NCBI RefSeq assembly: GCF_052857255.1
Contig: NC_135497.1
Span: forward strand, 179,355,745 to 179,419,744
Source: Amblyomma americanum
Lineage: Eukaryota > Arthropoda > Arachnida > Ixodida > Ixodidae
DNA: 64,000 nt
Direction: 5' to 3'
The position numbers were made by a program, and so were the translations under genes. This document shows, piece by piece, positions 44,005 to 55,175 of this stretch (its first letter is position 1; each line of letters starts with the position of its first letter). The notes under the pieces were generated by a model that was not told the DNA's origin, did no database searches, and saw only the letters and a list, made by a program, of their open reading frames with translations.

Positions 44005-44669
44005 TTGACTGATGCGATGTCTTATCCTTCTTCGGGCATGTGTACTCCAATAGCCATGCTCCATGGTATAACAGATAATTAAAACGATTTGCTAATAAAA
44101 AGACTTTCGAATTGCTAAGTATTCATTAAATTAAACCTGCCCATTTGGACAGCATACAAGACAGCAGCTTCAGCATATTAACGAGCACTGAAGTCTACGT
44201 ACTAACTGTATGGCAAATGTGGCTAGGCAAGTCTGGCAATGGCAGCATCGGCGACACATACTGTTTTTGCCGTAGAGCTGTGTGGCTACGCTCAACGTAT
44301 TATTTCCCAGCTAGCACTGAAACACAATAATGTTGCTTTGTTTCGTCAAAGTTTTGTTTCAACATACAACACATTTAGTCTTTTTTAACACTGCTCTAAT
44401 GTTAAATAAATGCTAGAATAACCTTTCTTTATCATAAAACATTCAAACAACATAAATGTGACACTATCGAAAATGGTAAAGCAACCCTGCACAAGCATGC
44501 AGGACCGCCAGTTTTCAAAGTACAGAACTTAACGTTTTGCAAGGCCCAACAATGAGGGCGACATTTCAGCTCCACATAGTATAGCACAACGTGCTATACT
44601 ATGGATATTATGGAGTCAAGCTCATATAGCCATTATCGAGGGGTGCCCTATGAGTTATAGTAGCAAATG

Positions 44670-44904
44670 GTTTGGTTTATGAGGGTGTAACGTCCCAAAG
44701 CGACTCAGGCTATGAGAGACGCCGTAGTGAAGGGCTCCGGAAATTTCGACCACCTGGGTTTTTTTAACGTGCAACTGACATCGCACAGTACACGGGCCTC
44801 TAGAAGTTCGCCTTCATCGAAATTCGACCGCCGCTGCCAGGATCGAATCCGCATTTTTCAGGCCAGCAGCCGAGCGCCACAACCACTCGGCCACCGCAGC
44901 AGCG
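44670..44904 (-). mobile_element. SINE type A with 13-bp target-site duplication
   Basis: A perfect direct repeat ATAGTAGCAAATG (44,657-44,669 and 44,905-44,917) brackets 235 bp. On the minus strand the head reads GCTGCTGCGGTGGCCGAGTG with box B GGATTCGATCCTGG. The shared body (GTGCGATGTCAGT to GAGCCCTTCACTACGGCG) follows, then the type A end TCTCATAGCC, TTTGGGACGTTACACCCTCA and TAAACCAAACC. Confidence 0.95.
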
Positions 44905-45490
44905 ATAGTAGCAAATGAGTAATAAGCCAAGCGTTCTAACAAAATTATGGGACTGTGCATGCAACCTATGGCAGGCACAATCTAAGTTTTAGTTTCCAAG
45001 TGCTGCCAGTTAAAAAGATCTTAACTATAAGAACAGCTGAGAAAAGTTATGGGGCCCAGTGCTTGAAACATTTGTAATGTTTTTTAGTTATGATTCACAT
45101 ATAATAACGTTTAGACTAATAGTGATTTGGAACATTAAGTTAATGCTTACGATACAACAACAACATTTAGAAGTCAGCATTAGAATGATTAGTTTTAACA
45201 TTTGTAAAAGTTTTAAATATAACTTATGTTATTGCAACATAACATCTTTAAACATTGTTCTAACGATTAGTGCTACATAGATTTAATGTTAAAAATTAAC
45301 AAATAGCAACAATATTACATAATCAACATTAGCTTAACATTCAAAGTAAACATTAAGCTATTATGCGCAAAACATTATTCAATGTTATATGTTCTAATGT
45401 AAATATTCGTCTAATGTCCAAAAAAACTTTGTTCTAGTACTATTCTAAATGTTACAATGTTAAGATGACAATTATAAAACATCAGAAATA

Positions 45491-45719
45491 GCCGCCGCCG
45501 TGCCCCAGTGGTTATGGTGCTCGGCTGCCGACCTGGAAGACGTGGGTTCAATTCCAGCTGCGGCGGTCACATCTGATGGAGGCAGTATGCTAAGGGCCTG
45601 TGTACCGTGCAATCTCGGTGCATGTTAAAGAATCTCAGGTAGTCGAAATTATCCAGAGCCCTCCACTACGGCGTCCCTCATAGCCAGAAATGCTTTGGGA
45701 CGTTGAACCACATAAAACG
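45491..45719 (+). mobile_element. SINE type A with about 15-bp target-site duplication
   Basis: AAAACATCAGAAATA (45,476-45,490) and AAAACATTACAAATA (45,720-45,734) match at 13 of 15. The element has head GCCGCCGCCGTGCCCCAGTG, box B GGGTTCAATTCC, the shared body, and the type A end CCCTCATAGCC, TTTGGGACGTTGAACC and ACATAAAACG. Confidence 0.9.
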
Positions 45720-46150
45720 AAAACATTACAAATACATTTCAAGCACTCTGTCCCAAAACTTTTCCCGCTGCTCTTACAGTAAAACTAGCAGTAAAAAAAA
45801 CTTTGTGCCTGTCATGGATTACACGCACAGCCCCATGATTTTGTTAGAAAACTGGTTATTACCCATTCACCATCACGCGTGGGACACCCTTCAATAATGG
45901 CTATGTAAGCTTGTATCTATGGCATCTGTTCGGAGGCGAGGGAGTTGCATGTATTAGATGCGGTGTATCGTAGAACTCAAGTATCAACTTAGTTTTTGGT
46001 CCTTGCAAAGCATACACTGTGTACCCCCACAATTCAAGGACCTGCATGCTCTTGCAAGGTTACTTAAACCATTTTAGGGAATGTTGCATTTATGAATTGA
46101 AATGCAAGGTTACAGCAAGGTTATTTTAATGTTTATCAGCAACATTTCAC

Positions 46151-48702
46151 AATGCTAGAAAAAAAAAAGGGCCGGTAAGAACAATATTTCAACGTCTAAA
46201 TTTGGGCTGGTTGGTTCATATTATGTGTCCATCTCTTTCACTGTCCTTTATCTTTTCTTGCACTACAGCTCAGTAATATTTTGTTTGACTAGGAAAAAGT
46301 AACACTGTTGTAACGTTTAGGTGCTACCTGAGAAGCTGGTTTTGTGCTCTACTGAGGTCCCTCATAGCCAGAGTAGATTCGGGATGTTGCACCCGATGTA
46401 CTGCAGCATACCACAACTTCCACTACTTTGAATTGTGAACAATTAGGTCCCTAGTAGCAATTGGAGATTTGTAGCTGGCCGTTTATGGCCATATCAGTTC
46501 ATAGACTGCCAAAAATGAGGTTACCATCGGCTCTGTGGCTCAATAAATTTGGCCACCTTATATGCCTCAAGCCACCCTTGTAACACAATTTTCAACAATG
46601 TATAGCGCGCTTTTTAAAAATAGTAACACACATCCTCCTCTGCTGGCCAAAAATGTTGCTATTTTCTGGCTAGCACTTGCCTTTGTAACTGAGATGGCGT
46701 TTTTTTTTAAAGATGTCGGTAAAAAAGCAGCCTTAGAATAACCCAACTGTGGGATGTTACAAGCCATGCTTTGTTCTGCCTCTTCTCAAGCGAAGTTCAG
46801 CGTGTGCTTGGTACTAAATAAAACAATAATTGCATGCTGCTTAAAAGGCAACAACGGTAGAGCGCATATTATTCATGACCATGTAATAAAAAGAATACCT
46901 AAAGATATCGACAATCTGCCTACCCATACCGAGAATTTTGCCTAATTGGCTACTGCAAAATTCAAAAGCAGATACTCTTGCCCTGCTTCCTTGCCTTGTG
47001 TTCACCTTTGGCCATTATGGGTATCAAAAAACACCAGAGCTCTAATCACAACAATGAACTACTCGACTATCAGTTGCAAGACCTCAACTGCTTGAGTCCA
47101 ACCTTGACACGTCAGCCTAAGCTTTCATACCATAGCTTTTGCAGTTCTTCTGTAGCTAACTAGTCTAAAATAAACTGACAAGTAGTGCTAAAATGATTAC
47201 AGGCTGTTCCACATTCCAACACCATGCACTTCTGCGAAAACCAGGGTGTGGTATGACCAGATGCAACAGCAAGTCTGTTACATAGTACGAGCATGTTTGC
47301 TTAAGCCAAATATGAACTCCTGTAGTTAGGACATGTGTAACTAGTCATATGATACAGGATATGCAAGATTCTCAAACCCTCTCCTACCAATCGTCAGTTG
47401 GTGGCCTATGCACAAACACACTCAAGTGGTCTCAACGCTTTTATTAAAATACAGAACATGGATAGGCACTGTACTTCAGTAGGAACAATGTTGTCTGAAA
47501 ATATAATGCCCAGGTACTTTTCATAGCCACTACTGACAAGCATAAATCTGGTAAAGACCAGTACTTAGAAACCACGTAGTTGTCGCGGAAATTTATGACC
47601 CAGGTTGGACCGTGTAATAACTAGACCAATAAAAAACTATAAATCACTTCATAACTACACACAGTTCTCAATGTGCACACATGCCAAAAATATGCACAGC
47701 AGACGTCACTGTAGTGAACTCCAGTGTTTTAAATGGCAAAACACTTCATGGTTCCAGGACTACAGAAGTGCATGCATTCCTTTCTTGTTAATCAAGCGTG
47801 TAAAATCAGTCAGGCACAAAAGTCAATGCTTCAAATGGCAACAGCACTCCATATTGGAATGGAAGAGTGCAAAAGACAGAGGACAAGAGCTAGTCCCATG
47901 TTTTCCTTTTCATCTGTTCTGTCTTTTGCGCTGTTCAGTTCCCAAGATATGGAACAACACACACAGATTTCCATCTTACGGCAGCGATAGTGTTAACTGA
48001 TTATGCTGCTGCTATTTTCTTTTCATAATTAAATGACTTTTTCCCTTCAACTTCTCCAGACATTCATGCATACTGGTGCACACTAGAAACAAATACTATA
48101 TACTTTGCAATGCTACGAGCCTTTTTAACCTTTAAACTGAATTATTTTCAGCCTAACAATGAACATGCTGGGTCCCAGTTTGTAAAGCATCATAGTGTCA
48201 TTTCAGAACCGTGAAATGCATTTATTTATTTAGGCATGGGCACTTTTTTTTTAGTGGAGCTTAAAATAAATTAATTCTACAAAAACAAAAGGTGTAAAAC
48301 TAATGTTGTACCAAGGAAATGTTTACGAATCCACATTTCCCCCTTTTCTTCCTCCCATAAACTTTTCTCCGCTTGCACAGTCATCTGGATCATTGGTACT
48401 TGATTGCCCATTCAAGGCCTACAAAATAACCGAGAAAGAGTTTTTGCGCTGTCAGATTTGCCATTTAGAATGCAGGATGGAAAGCAGTGTCTGCAAAATG
48501 GAGCATAGCGTTGATATCAAACGATGCTCTGGTAATTCCCTCTTACATTGATGTGCTTGCCTTCAATTGGAAGTAAAGTCTTACCATGCTTTTCTCATAT
48601 GGGTTTAGGTTAGCTGTTTTTACACATTGCCTCAGTTCATCTGCTTTGCCTGTGGTACAATAATACATTTGGAGAATGCAGTTTTCGAAAACAATTCACA
48701 AG
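46151..48702. other. Non-coding; possible distal 3' UTR of the ABHD-family gene
   Basis: No coding motif. A minus-strand AATAAA at about 47,449-47,455 sits in a TTTTAATAAAAGCG context typical of cleavage sites. It is the first convincing one I noted downstream of the ABHD stop codon outside transposon ends. If used, the gene's 3' UTR would span about 6.4 kb including later insertions. Confidence 0.3.
47449..47455 (-). terminator. Candidate polyadenylation signal
   Basis: A minus-strand AATAAA preceded by CTGTATTTT. It is assigned to the ABHD-family gene only by orientation. Another AATAAA lies at about 51,853-51,858, at the edge of the hAT-like terminus. Confidence 0.3.
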
Positions 48703-48820
48703 CAACAAGGAAAAGAAAAGGCTCATCAAATCAGATCCTAGCAAAATTTTGCCACTTAGATCAACAAGGAAAAGAAGATGCTCATCAAATCAGATCCTAG
48801 CAGAATTTTGCCACTTAGAC
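48703..48820. repeat. 59-bp tandem duplication
   Basis: Units 48,703-48,761 and 48,762-48,820 (starting CAACAAGGAAAAGAA, ending TTTTGCCACTTAGA) differ at only a few positions. A replication-slippage type duplication in non-coding DNA. Confidence 0.92.
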
Positions 48821-49575
48821 CATCTTTACTACAGTGAGGCTCTACACACACAATCAAGCATAAACATTAAGCATAAAGCACAGAAAAAGGTAAACAAGGA
48901 TGCAAAGAATGTCAGGCTACTGAAGTAGGTCACATCATCACAAAGAGACTGCAATCATGCAATGCCCAAACCTCGCAACATGCACTTGTTTTTTAGGGGT
49001 GTGCAAATATTATAAATTTCGAATAGCGAATTGGATATTCTTGTATTTGATTTGTCAAACAAATCAAATAGTGTGTGTTCAAAATTATTTGAATCGAACT
49101 GAATATGCTCTAAAGTTTTCAAATGCCTTTTGAATAACTGACGTGAAGGTCAAGGAAAGCCCAAAGAAATTTTTTTTCAGTGACTGTTCCAAAGCCAGGG
49201 CCTACTCCGATGCTACACAGGATACTGCCGCATCAGTCTGCGTGGGATAGAGGGAACAACGCCATGATGTGGTCCGTTTGAGTTACGCCCTTCATGATGT
49301 ATACATGGCCTCAATGTTTGGACGACACAGCAGGGCCCAGCCATGACCAGCAAACCCCGATTGGATGCCCAATATCGAAGGCCATAGCTCAGGCCCCTCT
49401 GATCTACTCAGATATGGCACTACATTATTCACTGCAGTCATCAGTAGCAAAAGGTAATTTTCTCAGATTTGCACCTTTTGACAGCTATAGCTATAACTAG
49501 TTACAGCACTGTACTGCAGCACTGCCACTAGTGCTTTGTTGATTGTAGCAAATATTCGTAAACATATTTTATTCA

Positions 49576-51781
49576 TACAGTCAAACCCTGCTAACACGAA
49601 TGCCGCTACAGCGAAGTATTTCCGATTCCCCGTTAGCATGCAATACAAGGCAATGCAATTATTTTCCCCTACAACGAACAATTTTCGAAGTGAGGCTCCG
49701 CTTCAACAAAATTTTCCGAGTAAAGGGCCGATATTTTTTTTTTCTGCGCGTCCACACGTGCCCGTATCTTGTTAGGTTTCACCAAACACAGCTGCTGAAG
49801 ACAGCGCTTTCAATAGCGCAGCTTACATTCCGTGGAGAATCAGAATTAATATGCAGTCATGTACGCATAAAGATGCGATGCGGCCCACGACTGCATGAGA
49901 TGGTATTGCCTATGGCCCAGACTCCGTGCTTGCGAACCGCGGTCGTTGGTGCAAGACAGCTTTCGACTTTTTCTCTCACTTCGCTGACGAAGGCATAACG
50001 GAAATGAGTTCTACAGCATTCATTTCAGTGTGAAGCAATCGTATCAACGGAAATTGGTGAAAATGTTAAAACGTTATATGATAACCAGTGGCTAGTTCCA
50101 AAGCATTTTTTCCGAGGCTTTGCAGAGCACGTTAAGCGTTAGGCCTAGCGACAGCGAGCAAGCAGTGCACAATGATCGCTGTCACACGGCGCACCGGTGG
50201 GCGGCACGTCGTTGCAAGAAGCCCGACGCCAGCTAAGCCGCCCTAGTCTCGCTTTTTTGCCACAGGCAAGCATCGTGATAGCGTTTTTTTTTTCGACTGG
50301 TGCACTCTGCTATTGACCGAATATAGCCACTGCGAGTGTCGGCCCTTGACGGATGTCTCAACAAAACGTCACTCCACCGGTATGTTCGTAGCTGGCATCG
50401 CAGAACGTAAAACGTCTTCGAAGAATCGAAGCAACTGCATTTCTGGCACGTCGTCTAAAGAATTTATTTTGACGTGCATGTGACTGCTACTCAACGCGCA
50501 GTGATGCAGGTGGGCGCGCGCATACTCCACGCTGAAGTGCCTCCAGACAGTGCGGTCCAAGTACAGGTTCTCGCACGGCAAAAGCAAGGGCGCTTTTAAA
50601 ACGCGTTCGGGAAAAAAAATAGTTTTGGTAGCAAACGTAGTGGATGTATTTGAAGTACGGCATAGCGTGTCGTGCTTAGGATCAGCAATTGCTAAGTCGT
50701 GTGTTCAGGCTATTGATAACAGTTTCAAACAGCAGGTCCAGAGGCTTAAGTCAGCAGGTTTCCCTAACTACGTGATTACACTAGCCTGCAATAAACTCCT
50801 GAAAAAGCTTAAGTCATTCGGAAAACCCTATCCACCAGAGCCTCCCAGTAACGAGAAAAGAAAGTGTGCAGTAATTCCGTATGTTCACAGATTATCCCAC
50901 TGATTAAAACAAGTAGGCACTAGTATGGGGTAAGGGTGCTGTTTTCAGCTCCCCAAAAACATGGAAAAATCTGTTCTATGGTCGATAGGAGAGCCAGATT
51001 AGAAAAACAAAAGTCAGGAGAAAGTAAAAAACAGTGCAATATAAAACACGGGTTGCTGTTTGCACCTTGTGCCGAGGGAGTGGTATATGAGGTACTGTTC
51101 ACACGCGGCAAGAGTTATATAGGTCAAACTGGTAAATGTGTAAACACACGGCTACGCCAACATAATTCGTCTTTAAAGGGGGCTCCTTCCTCTAATTTGG
51201 CTCTGCATTACAGAGACTGCGAACTTAACAATTCTAGCCTGTGGACAAAAATGGATGTGTACCTCTGTTCAATAGAACATTCTGTACAGGCATTCCAATC
51301 AGCTAACAAGGGAATTATCTGAGGCTTATCATATTCACAAAAACTCAGACATGTGCGTCAGCGCACCATCTGTTGTAATCCATGATTGTGAAATTCGGTA
51401 TCTTGGTTCAACACAGTGATTCGTTTTGTCATTTTGGGGGTAGGCGCATGCGCTGCTGGCTGCCTTGTGTTTTTTTCCAATAAACTTCAGTTGATAGTAG
51501 CACTTGTCCTTCGTGTCCCCTGTCGCAGCGCTTTCGAAAGTTTTCATGGATGTATTTATTACGCGATTTCAAGATTTTCGGAGTGCCAAGAAAATCGCCA
51601 CGACGCCGATTTCGAAATGGCGAAAGACCAAAACTGACAAATATGTGTAAAATAATCGTTGTTCATGAACCATCTGGTCCAATATGTCAATTTGTGGCCC
51701 GATTTCATGACAATGAAGCTTCCGCTGCAACAAAATTTTTCACGGTTCCCCTGAATTTCATTCAAGCGGGAATCGACTGTA
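49576..51781. mobile_element. pogo/Tigger-like TIR element nested in the hAT-like element
   Basis: Left terminus TACAGTCAAACCCTGCTAAC and right terminus (reverse complement) TACAGTCGATTCCCGCTTGA share the TACAGTCnA..CC.GCT pattern of pogo/Tigger-type TIRs with a TA target site. Subterminal parts on both sides share CAACAAAATTTTTC-like stretches. No intact transposase is seen. The interior holds a Penelope-like fragment. Confidence 0.55.
50540..51530 (+). mobile_element. Penelope-like element fragment (RT thumb plus GIY-YIG endonuclease)
   Basis: Plus strand. The end of the RT reads FKQQVQRLKSAGFPNYVITL with KRKCAVIPYVHRLSH, followed in the next frame by LKQVGTSMG. The frame 50,936-51,322 then gives FSAPQKHGKICSMV and a GIY-YIG endonuclease (GVVYEVLFTRGKSYIGQTGK, then VNTRLRQH). 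AATAAA lies at 51,479-51,484. The RT fingers and palm are missing and a stop or shift lies near 50,900. RT followed by GIY-YIG is diagnostic of Penelope-like elements. Confidence 0.85.
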
Positions 51782-51852
51782 TTTGATTAGCTTTTTAGTG
51801 ACAATATTTGTATTTGATTCAGTTTTGAAGGAGTACTATTCACACACCCCTA

Positions 51853-53898
51853 TTTATTGCCTTTGTTCTGAGTCTCACCCTTCTCCTGAATCAAAAATGA
51901 CCAAAATCAATGTGCTTCAAAAGCCAAGATCAATCCACTATTGGCAAAGAGAATCTGCCAGTCACATATGATGAGCAAGGGCATCATCTTGAGAAAAGAA
52001 ATAATGACCAATTACAAAAAAACTCAGCTTCTTAGCATGTGAATTCCTGGGCCCAAGAATGTAATGAAAAACAAAAAGGCCTCAGGCTTCTGCGGTTTTG
52101 TACAGCCCTGGACAAATTCAACATAGATATTTCTTATCTCAGGCAATGTGCACACTGAAACACACCATATTTATGACAAGTAGCACCAAACAGGAGCTGA
52201 CCTACAAAATATAGTGAGCACAAATGCATTCTCTAGAAAAATTACCAGTGGCTTTGATCAAGCCACAAAACCAGAAGATTGCTTCACCTTGACATCACCT
52301 GCAGGACACCAGGGCATGACAACCACATCAGGCAGCACTCAAATGTTAGATCGGGCAACACCGGAAAAAGTAGCAGTAGTTTCTTGTTTACAGTCCTAAT
52401 GCATTCCAAAGCACATGCACGCCAGTATTCACTTTTCATTACATGATGGCACCATCACTTCTCTTACTATGCAACAAAGTACATTTTTTTTTCGTTTCTC
52501 CACCATCCATGCCAACTCTGTACAGCATACAGCAGCAGTGCATCAATTACGTAAAAGAGGTTTATGAGTACCACAATAGGTTTGTACTTGCCAGAAGTTT
52601 CACTCTTAATCAGAAACAACCATATTGATGCACTCTATCCTTTGAACCTCCAGGGAATGTTATGGACAAAGCTCACCAGGCCACTCCTGGCATTTTAGCA
52701 CTTATCCAGCAAACACCATAACACAGAAGTAAAGCAAATACAAGCATATCCCTTGAAGTAAAAAAAGAAACTTTTCTAGAATATATAACTTATGAAAACA
52801 AATCCACGAAGTTTGCATTTACAACAGCCTGTACCAGAGTTTGTAACAACAAAAAGTGTAAATAGAAAGTTTGCTATTACAAAACAGATTTGGTTGCTGC
52901 TACTAGCACCAGACCATTTGTCTGCATGAGAAACAACGCATGGTGGTGCACTTATTACTTTCCATGACTTGCAACAAATGAGACCAGCTCTCTATTAAAA
53001 CAAAACTTTTGCAACAATGGTAAAAGCATAAAACAATGATGTAAAGAAGTAACAAAATAGATTTTGTTCAATACATTAATAGTTTGTGTTTAGTAGTTGT
53101 GTTTCTTCTGCACACTATGGTTCAAAGTAAGGGCAATCTATGTACAAGCAACCTTTATGTTTTACAAGACTCCATTAGAGAGATAAGATGAGATGGTAGC
53201 GTGCTCTGCCTCTGGCACCCTAATCAGCCCTCAGGATAGGACAGTTTAATCCCAAAGAAGCAGGGATTCAGCCAAAAAAGCCTCACCGGAACAGACACAG
53301 ATGTCACAGGAATGACTAATCTCGTGAAAAAATACTGTTCACACAACTCTGCATTCAAGGGAAGAAATATAAAAGTGCGCAACAGGAAGGAGGAAAAGCA
53401 GATTGATGCACCAAAGATAGTGGAGTCTACCAGATGCACTAAATGCAACCTTGCAGGCACTCCCATACACATTCGATAAATTTCAAGCACAGCCATTTTC
53501 CTTAGTATCAATCTCTTGTCTGGAGCTGCAGCATCCAGGTTCCAAAACAGGCCAAAGGATGTGGCCTTTCATACCGCTCAACTAAGAAAGCCCTTACTCT
53601 CAATAAAAACTTTACACAAAACTACATAGCATGCATGTAAAATGCTTTCCTCCTGTACTGACCTTCTCAGTAATACTTGAAAAAGTTTAGTCTAGAATTA
53701 TTTTTCACAGCCTTCTCACTGTGCATTAGGTTTCCTGAGAAACTTATGAACTAATAAAAAATAAAACGAAGTGATGACGCAGCTTTGAACTTTGCTACAG
53801 TTGAAAATATTGAACACTACTGTCTGTAGCACTTCACGCAGACTCCTTTCCTGAGTGGTCAAAACAGGGCAAGACATTGTTTTACAGCAGGCCTCGTC
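51853..53898 (-). other. Probable proximal 3' UTR of the ABHD-family gene
   Basis: A-rich DNA directly downstream of the TGA at 53,899-53,901 with no recognised coding sequence or repeat. Assigned as 3' UTR or downstream flank by position only. Confidence 0.35.
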
Positions 53899-54075
53899 TC
53901 AGTGAGCAAGCTGGGACAACATTTCCCTCTGATCACGTTCTTCTTGTTCCTTTGCAGCAACCATGGACCGAATCGTTTTCTCAGCTGCATCTGCACCACG
54001 GCAGATCTTCATAACGATCTCGTTAAATTGATCAGGTTTGTCAGCAAAGATGTGATGCCCTGCGCCATCAATAAT
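53899..54075 (-). CDS. ABHD4/ABHD5-like: ABHD4/ABHD5-family hydrolase, last coding exon
   Basis: On the minus strand an acceptor TTTACTTGCAG is followed by IIDGAGHHIFADKPDQFNE and IVMKICRGADA, ending in a charged tail (EKTIRSMVAAKEQEERDQRE, MLSQLAH) and TGA. The GAGHH..AD.P..FN core matches the C-terminal strand and helix of the ABHD4/ABHD5 alpha/beta-hydrolase family. It includes the catalytic-position His and the family's H-x4-D motif. These proteins act at membranes and lipid droplets: ABHD5 is the lipase co-activator and ABHD4 an N-acyl-phospholipid lipase. The tail extends well past the usual vertebrate end. Joins in phase 0 to 58,138-58,207. Confidence 0.88.
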   Translation of the reverse strand: MIDGAGHHIFADKPDQFNEIVMKICRGADAAEKTIRSMVAAKEQEERDQREMLSQLAH

Positions 54076-54325
54076 CTGCAAGTAAATATACAGCAAAGAG
54101 AGAAAGGTCAAAGTTAGCCAACATCACAGAAAAAAAATCTCTTTTTCAGTACAGAAAAGGACAACAGTCATGGTGGGTGAACAACGCAACGAAGGAGGGA
54201 CAAAGTCAAGACAAGCCCTGACTAGCAACTCAGTTTATTGAAGAACGAAAGGTGGTAATATATAGCGACCGTAAACAGTAAAATATATAAAAAAACAGAA
54301 AAAACGACAAAAGGGGGTAAACAAC

Positions 54326-54920
54326 CTATGCCATGTGCAAGTCCAGATATTGAATTTCCTTGTCACTTAATGTCACAGAAGGATTGCTGATAAACCTTTC
54401 TCCTAGATTATGAATGTGATATGCTTCCATAATTTCTCGGGTCACCTTGTTCTTATGGTAGAACAGCACTGCTGTCTTCTTGTACAGCGGTTCGCATTTG
54501 CATTTTTTGCAGCGAAACTTTGTCCCAGGAGCCAGGCCATCTTTTTCTGGTTTTCTCTTCTGTTTTTCTTTTTCATGTTTGCACTTACAGCTAGTGCAAT
54601 GAGCGGCAACATGGCAAAGAGGATCATTTTTTCTTGTGCATTTGTGCTCCATTAACCTCTTATTCAGGCATCTGCCTGTTTGCCCAACATAGGCGGCACC
54701 GCACTTGAAGGGTATCTGGTATACCACATTTTCTTTGCAGTCAACGAAGGGTGACACATGTCGAACCTGGCAACCAACCTTCTTTGTTTGTTGTGCCTGC
54801 GAGACTTGTTTGCACATGCATTCACTTTTCTAGGGGCAGAAAATACGACATCGACGTCGTACCTGCCCGCAACCTTCTTGAGGCCGTGCGACATGCCATA
54901 GCAATAGCTGTAAGTGCAAA
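54326..54920 (-). CDS. Penelope-like RT terminus plus GIY-YIG endonuclease (minus copy)
   Basis: The minus strand begins near the junction at the RT thumb end (MSHGLKKVAGRYDVDVVFSA with PRK). After a frame change it enters the 163-codon frame 54,326-54,817. The nuclease core reads ENVVYQIPFKCGAAYVGQTG and then RCLNKRLMEH, with GIY-YIG-type Tyr/Gly, catalytic Arg and Glu. A Cys-rich insert follows (CHVAAHCTSCKCKHEKEKQK, FRCKKCKCEPLY), and the end is SVTLSDKEIQYLDLH. The copy is 5'-truncated and cannot encode a full RT. Confidence 0.8.
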
Positions 54921-55175
54921 CACGAAAAAGAAAAAGAACATAAGAGAAAACCAGAGAAAGATGGCCTGGCTCCTGGGACAAAGTTTCGCTGCAAAAAATG
55001 CAAATGCGAACCACTGTACAAGAAGACAGCAGTGCTGTTCTACCATAAGAACAAGGTGACCAGAGAAATTATGGAAGCATATCACATTCATAATCTAGGA
55101 GAAAAGTGCATCAGCAATCCTTCTGTGACATTAAGTGACAAGGAAATTCAATACCTGGACTTGCACATGGAATAG
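54905..55175 (+). pseudogene. Penelope-like endonuclease C-terminus (plus copy)
   Basis: It repeats the Cys-rich and C-terminal part of the minus copy (GTKFRCKKCKCEPLYKKTAV, VTREIMEAYHIHNLGEKCIS, SDKEIQYLDLHME), ending TAG at about 55,173. The GIY-YIG core lies upstream of its truncation point and is absent. A small frame difference occurs in the lysine-rich run near 54,930. Confidence 0.75.

Larger units (their letters stand above)
44331..46150. repeat. AT-rich tract dense in AACATT/AATGTT hexamers
   Basis: AACATT or its complement AATGTT, and near forms (AACAAC, ATGTTA), recur dozens of times in both orientations between about 44,331 and 45,480. They recur again to about 46,150, excluding two SINEs. 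Spacing is irregular, so it is not a simple tandem array. It may be a diverged minisatellite or the interior of an AT-rich transposon. There is no coding capacity. Confidence 0.6.
48994..51852. mobile_element. hAT-like TIR element (outer shell of a nested stack)
   Basis: The left end TAGGGGTGTGCAAATATTAT and the right end TACTATTCACACACCCCTA are inverted relatives, with AT-rich TTGAATA/ATTTGAT interiors at both sides. This TIR type is typical of hAT-like MITEs. A clear 8-bp duplication was not seen, so the two arms might belong to different copies. Real hAT-like DNA is only about 0.58 kb left and 0.07 kb right. The rest is the insertion described next. Confidence 0.5.
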
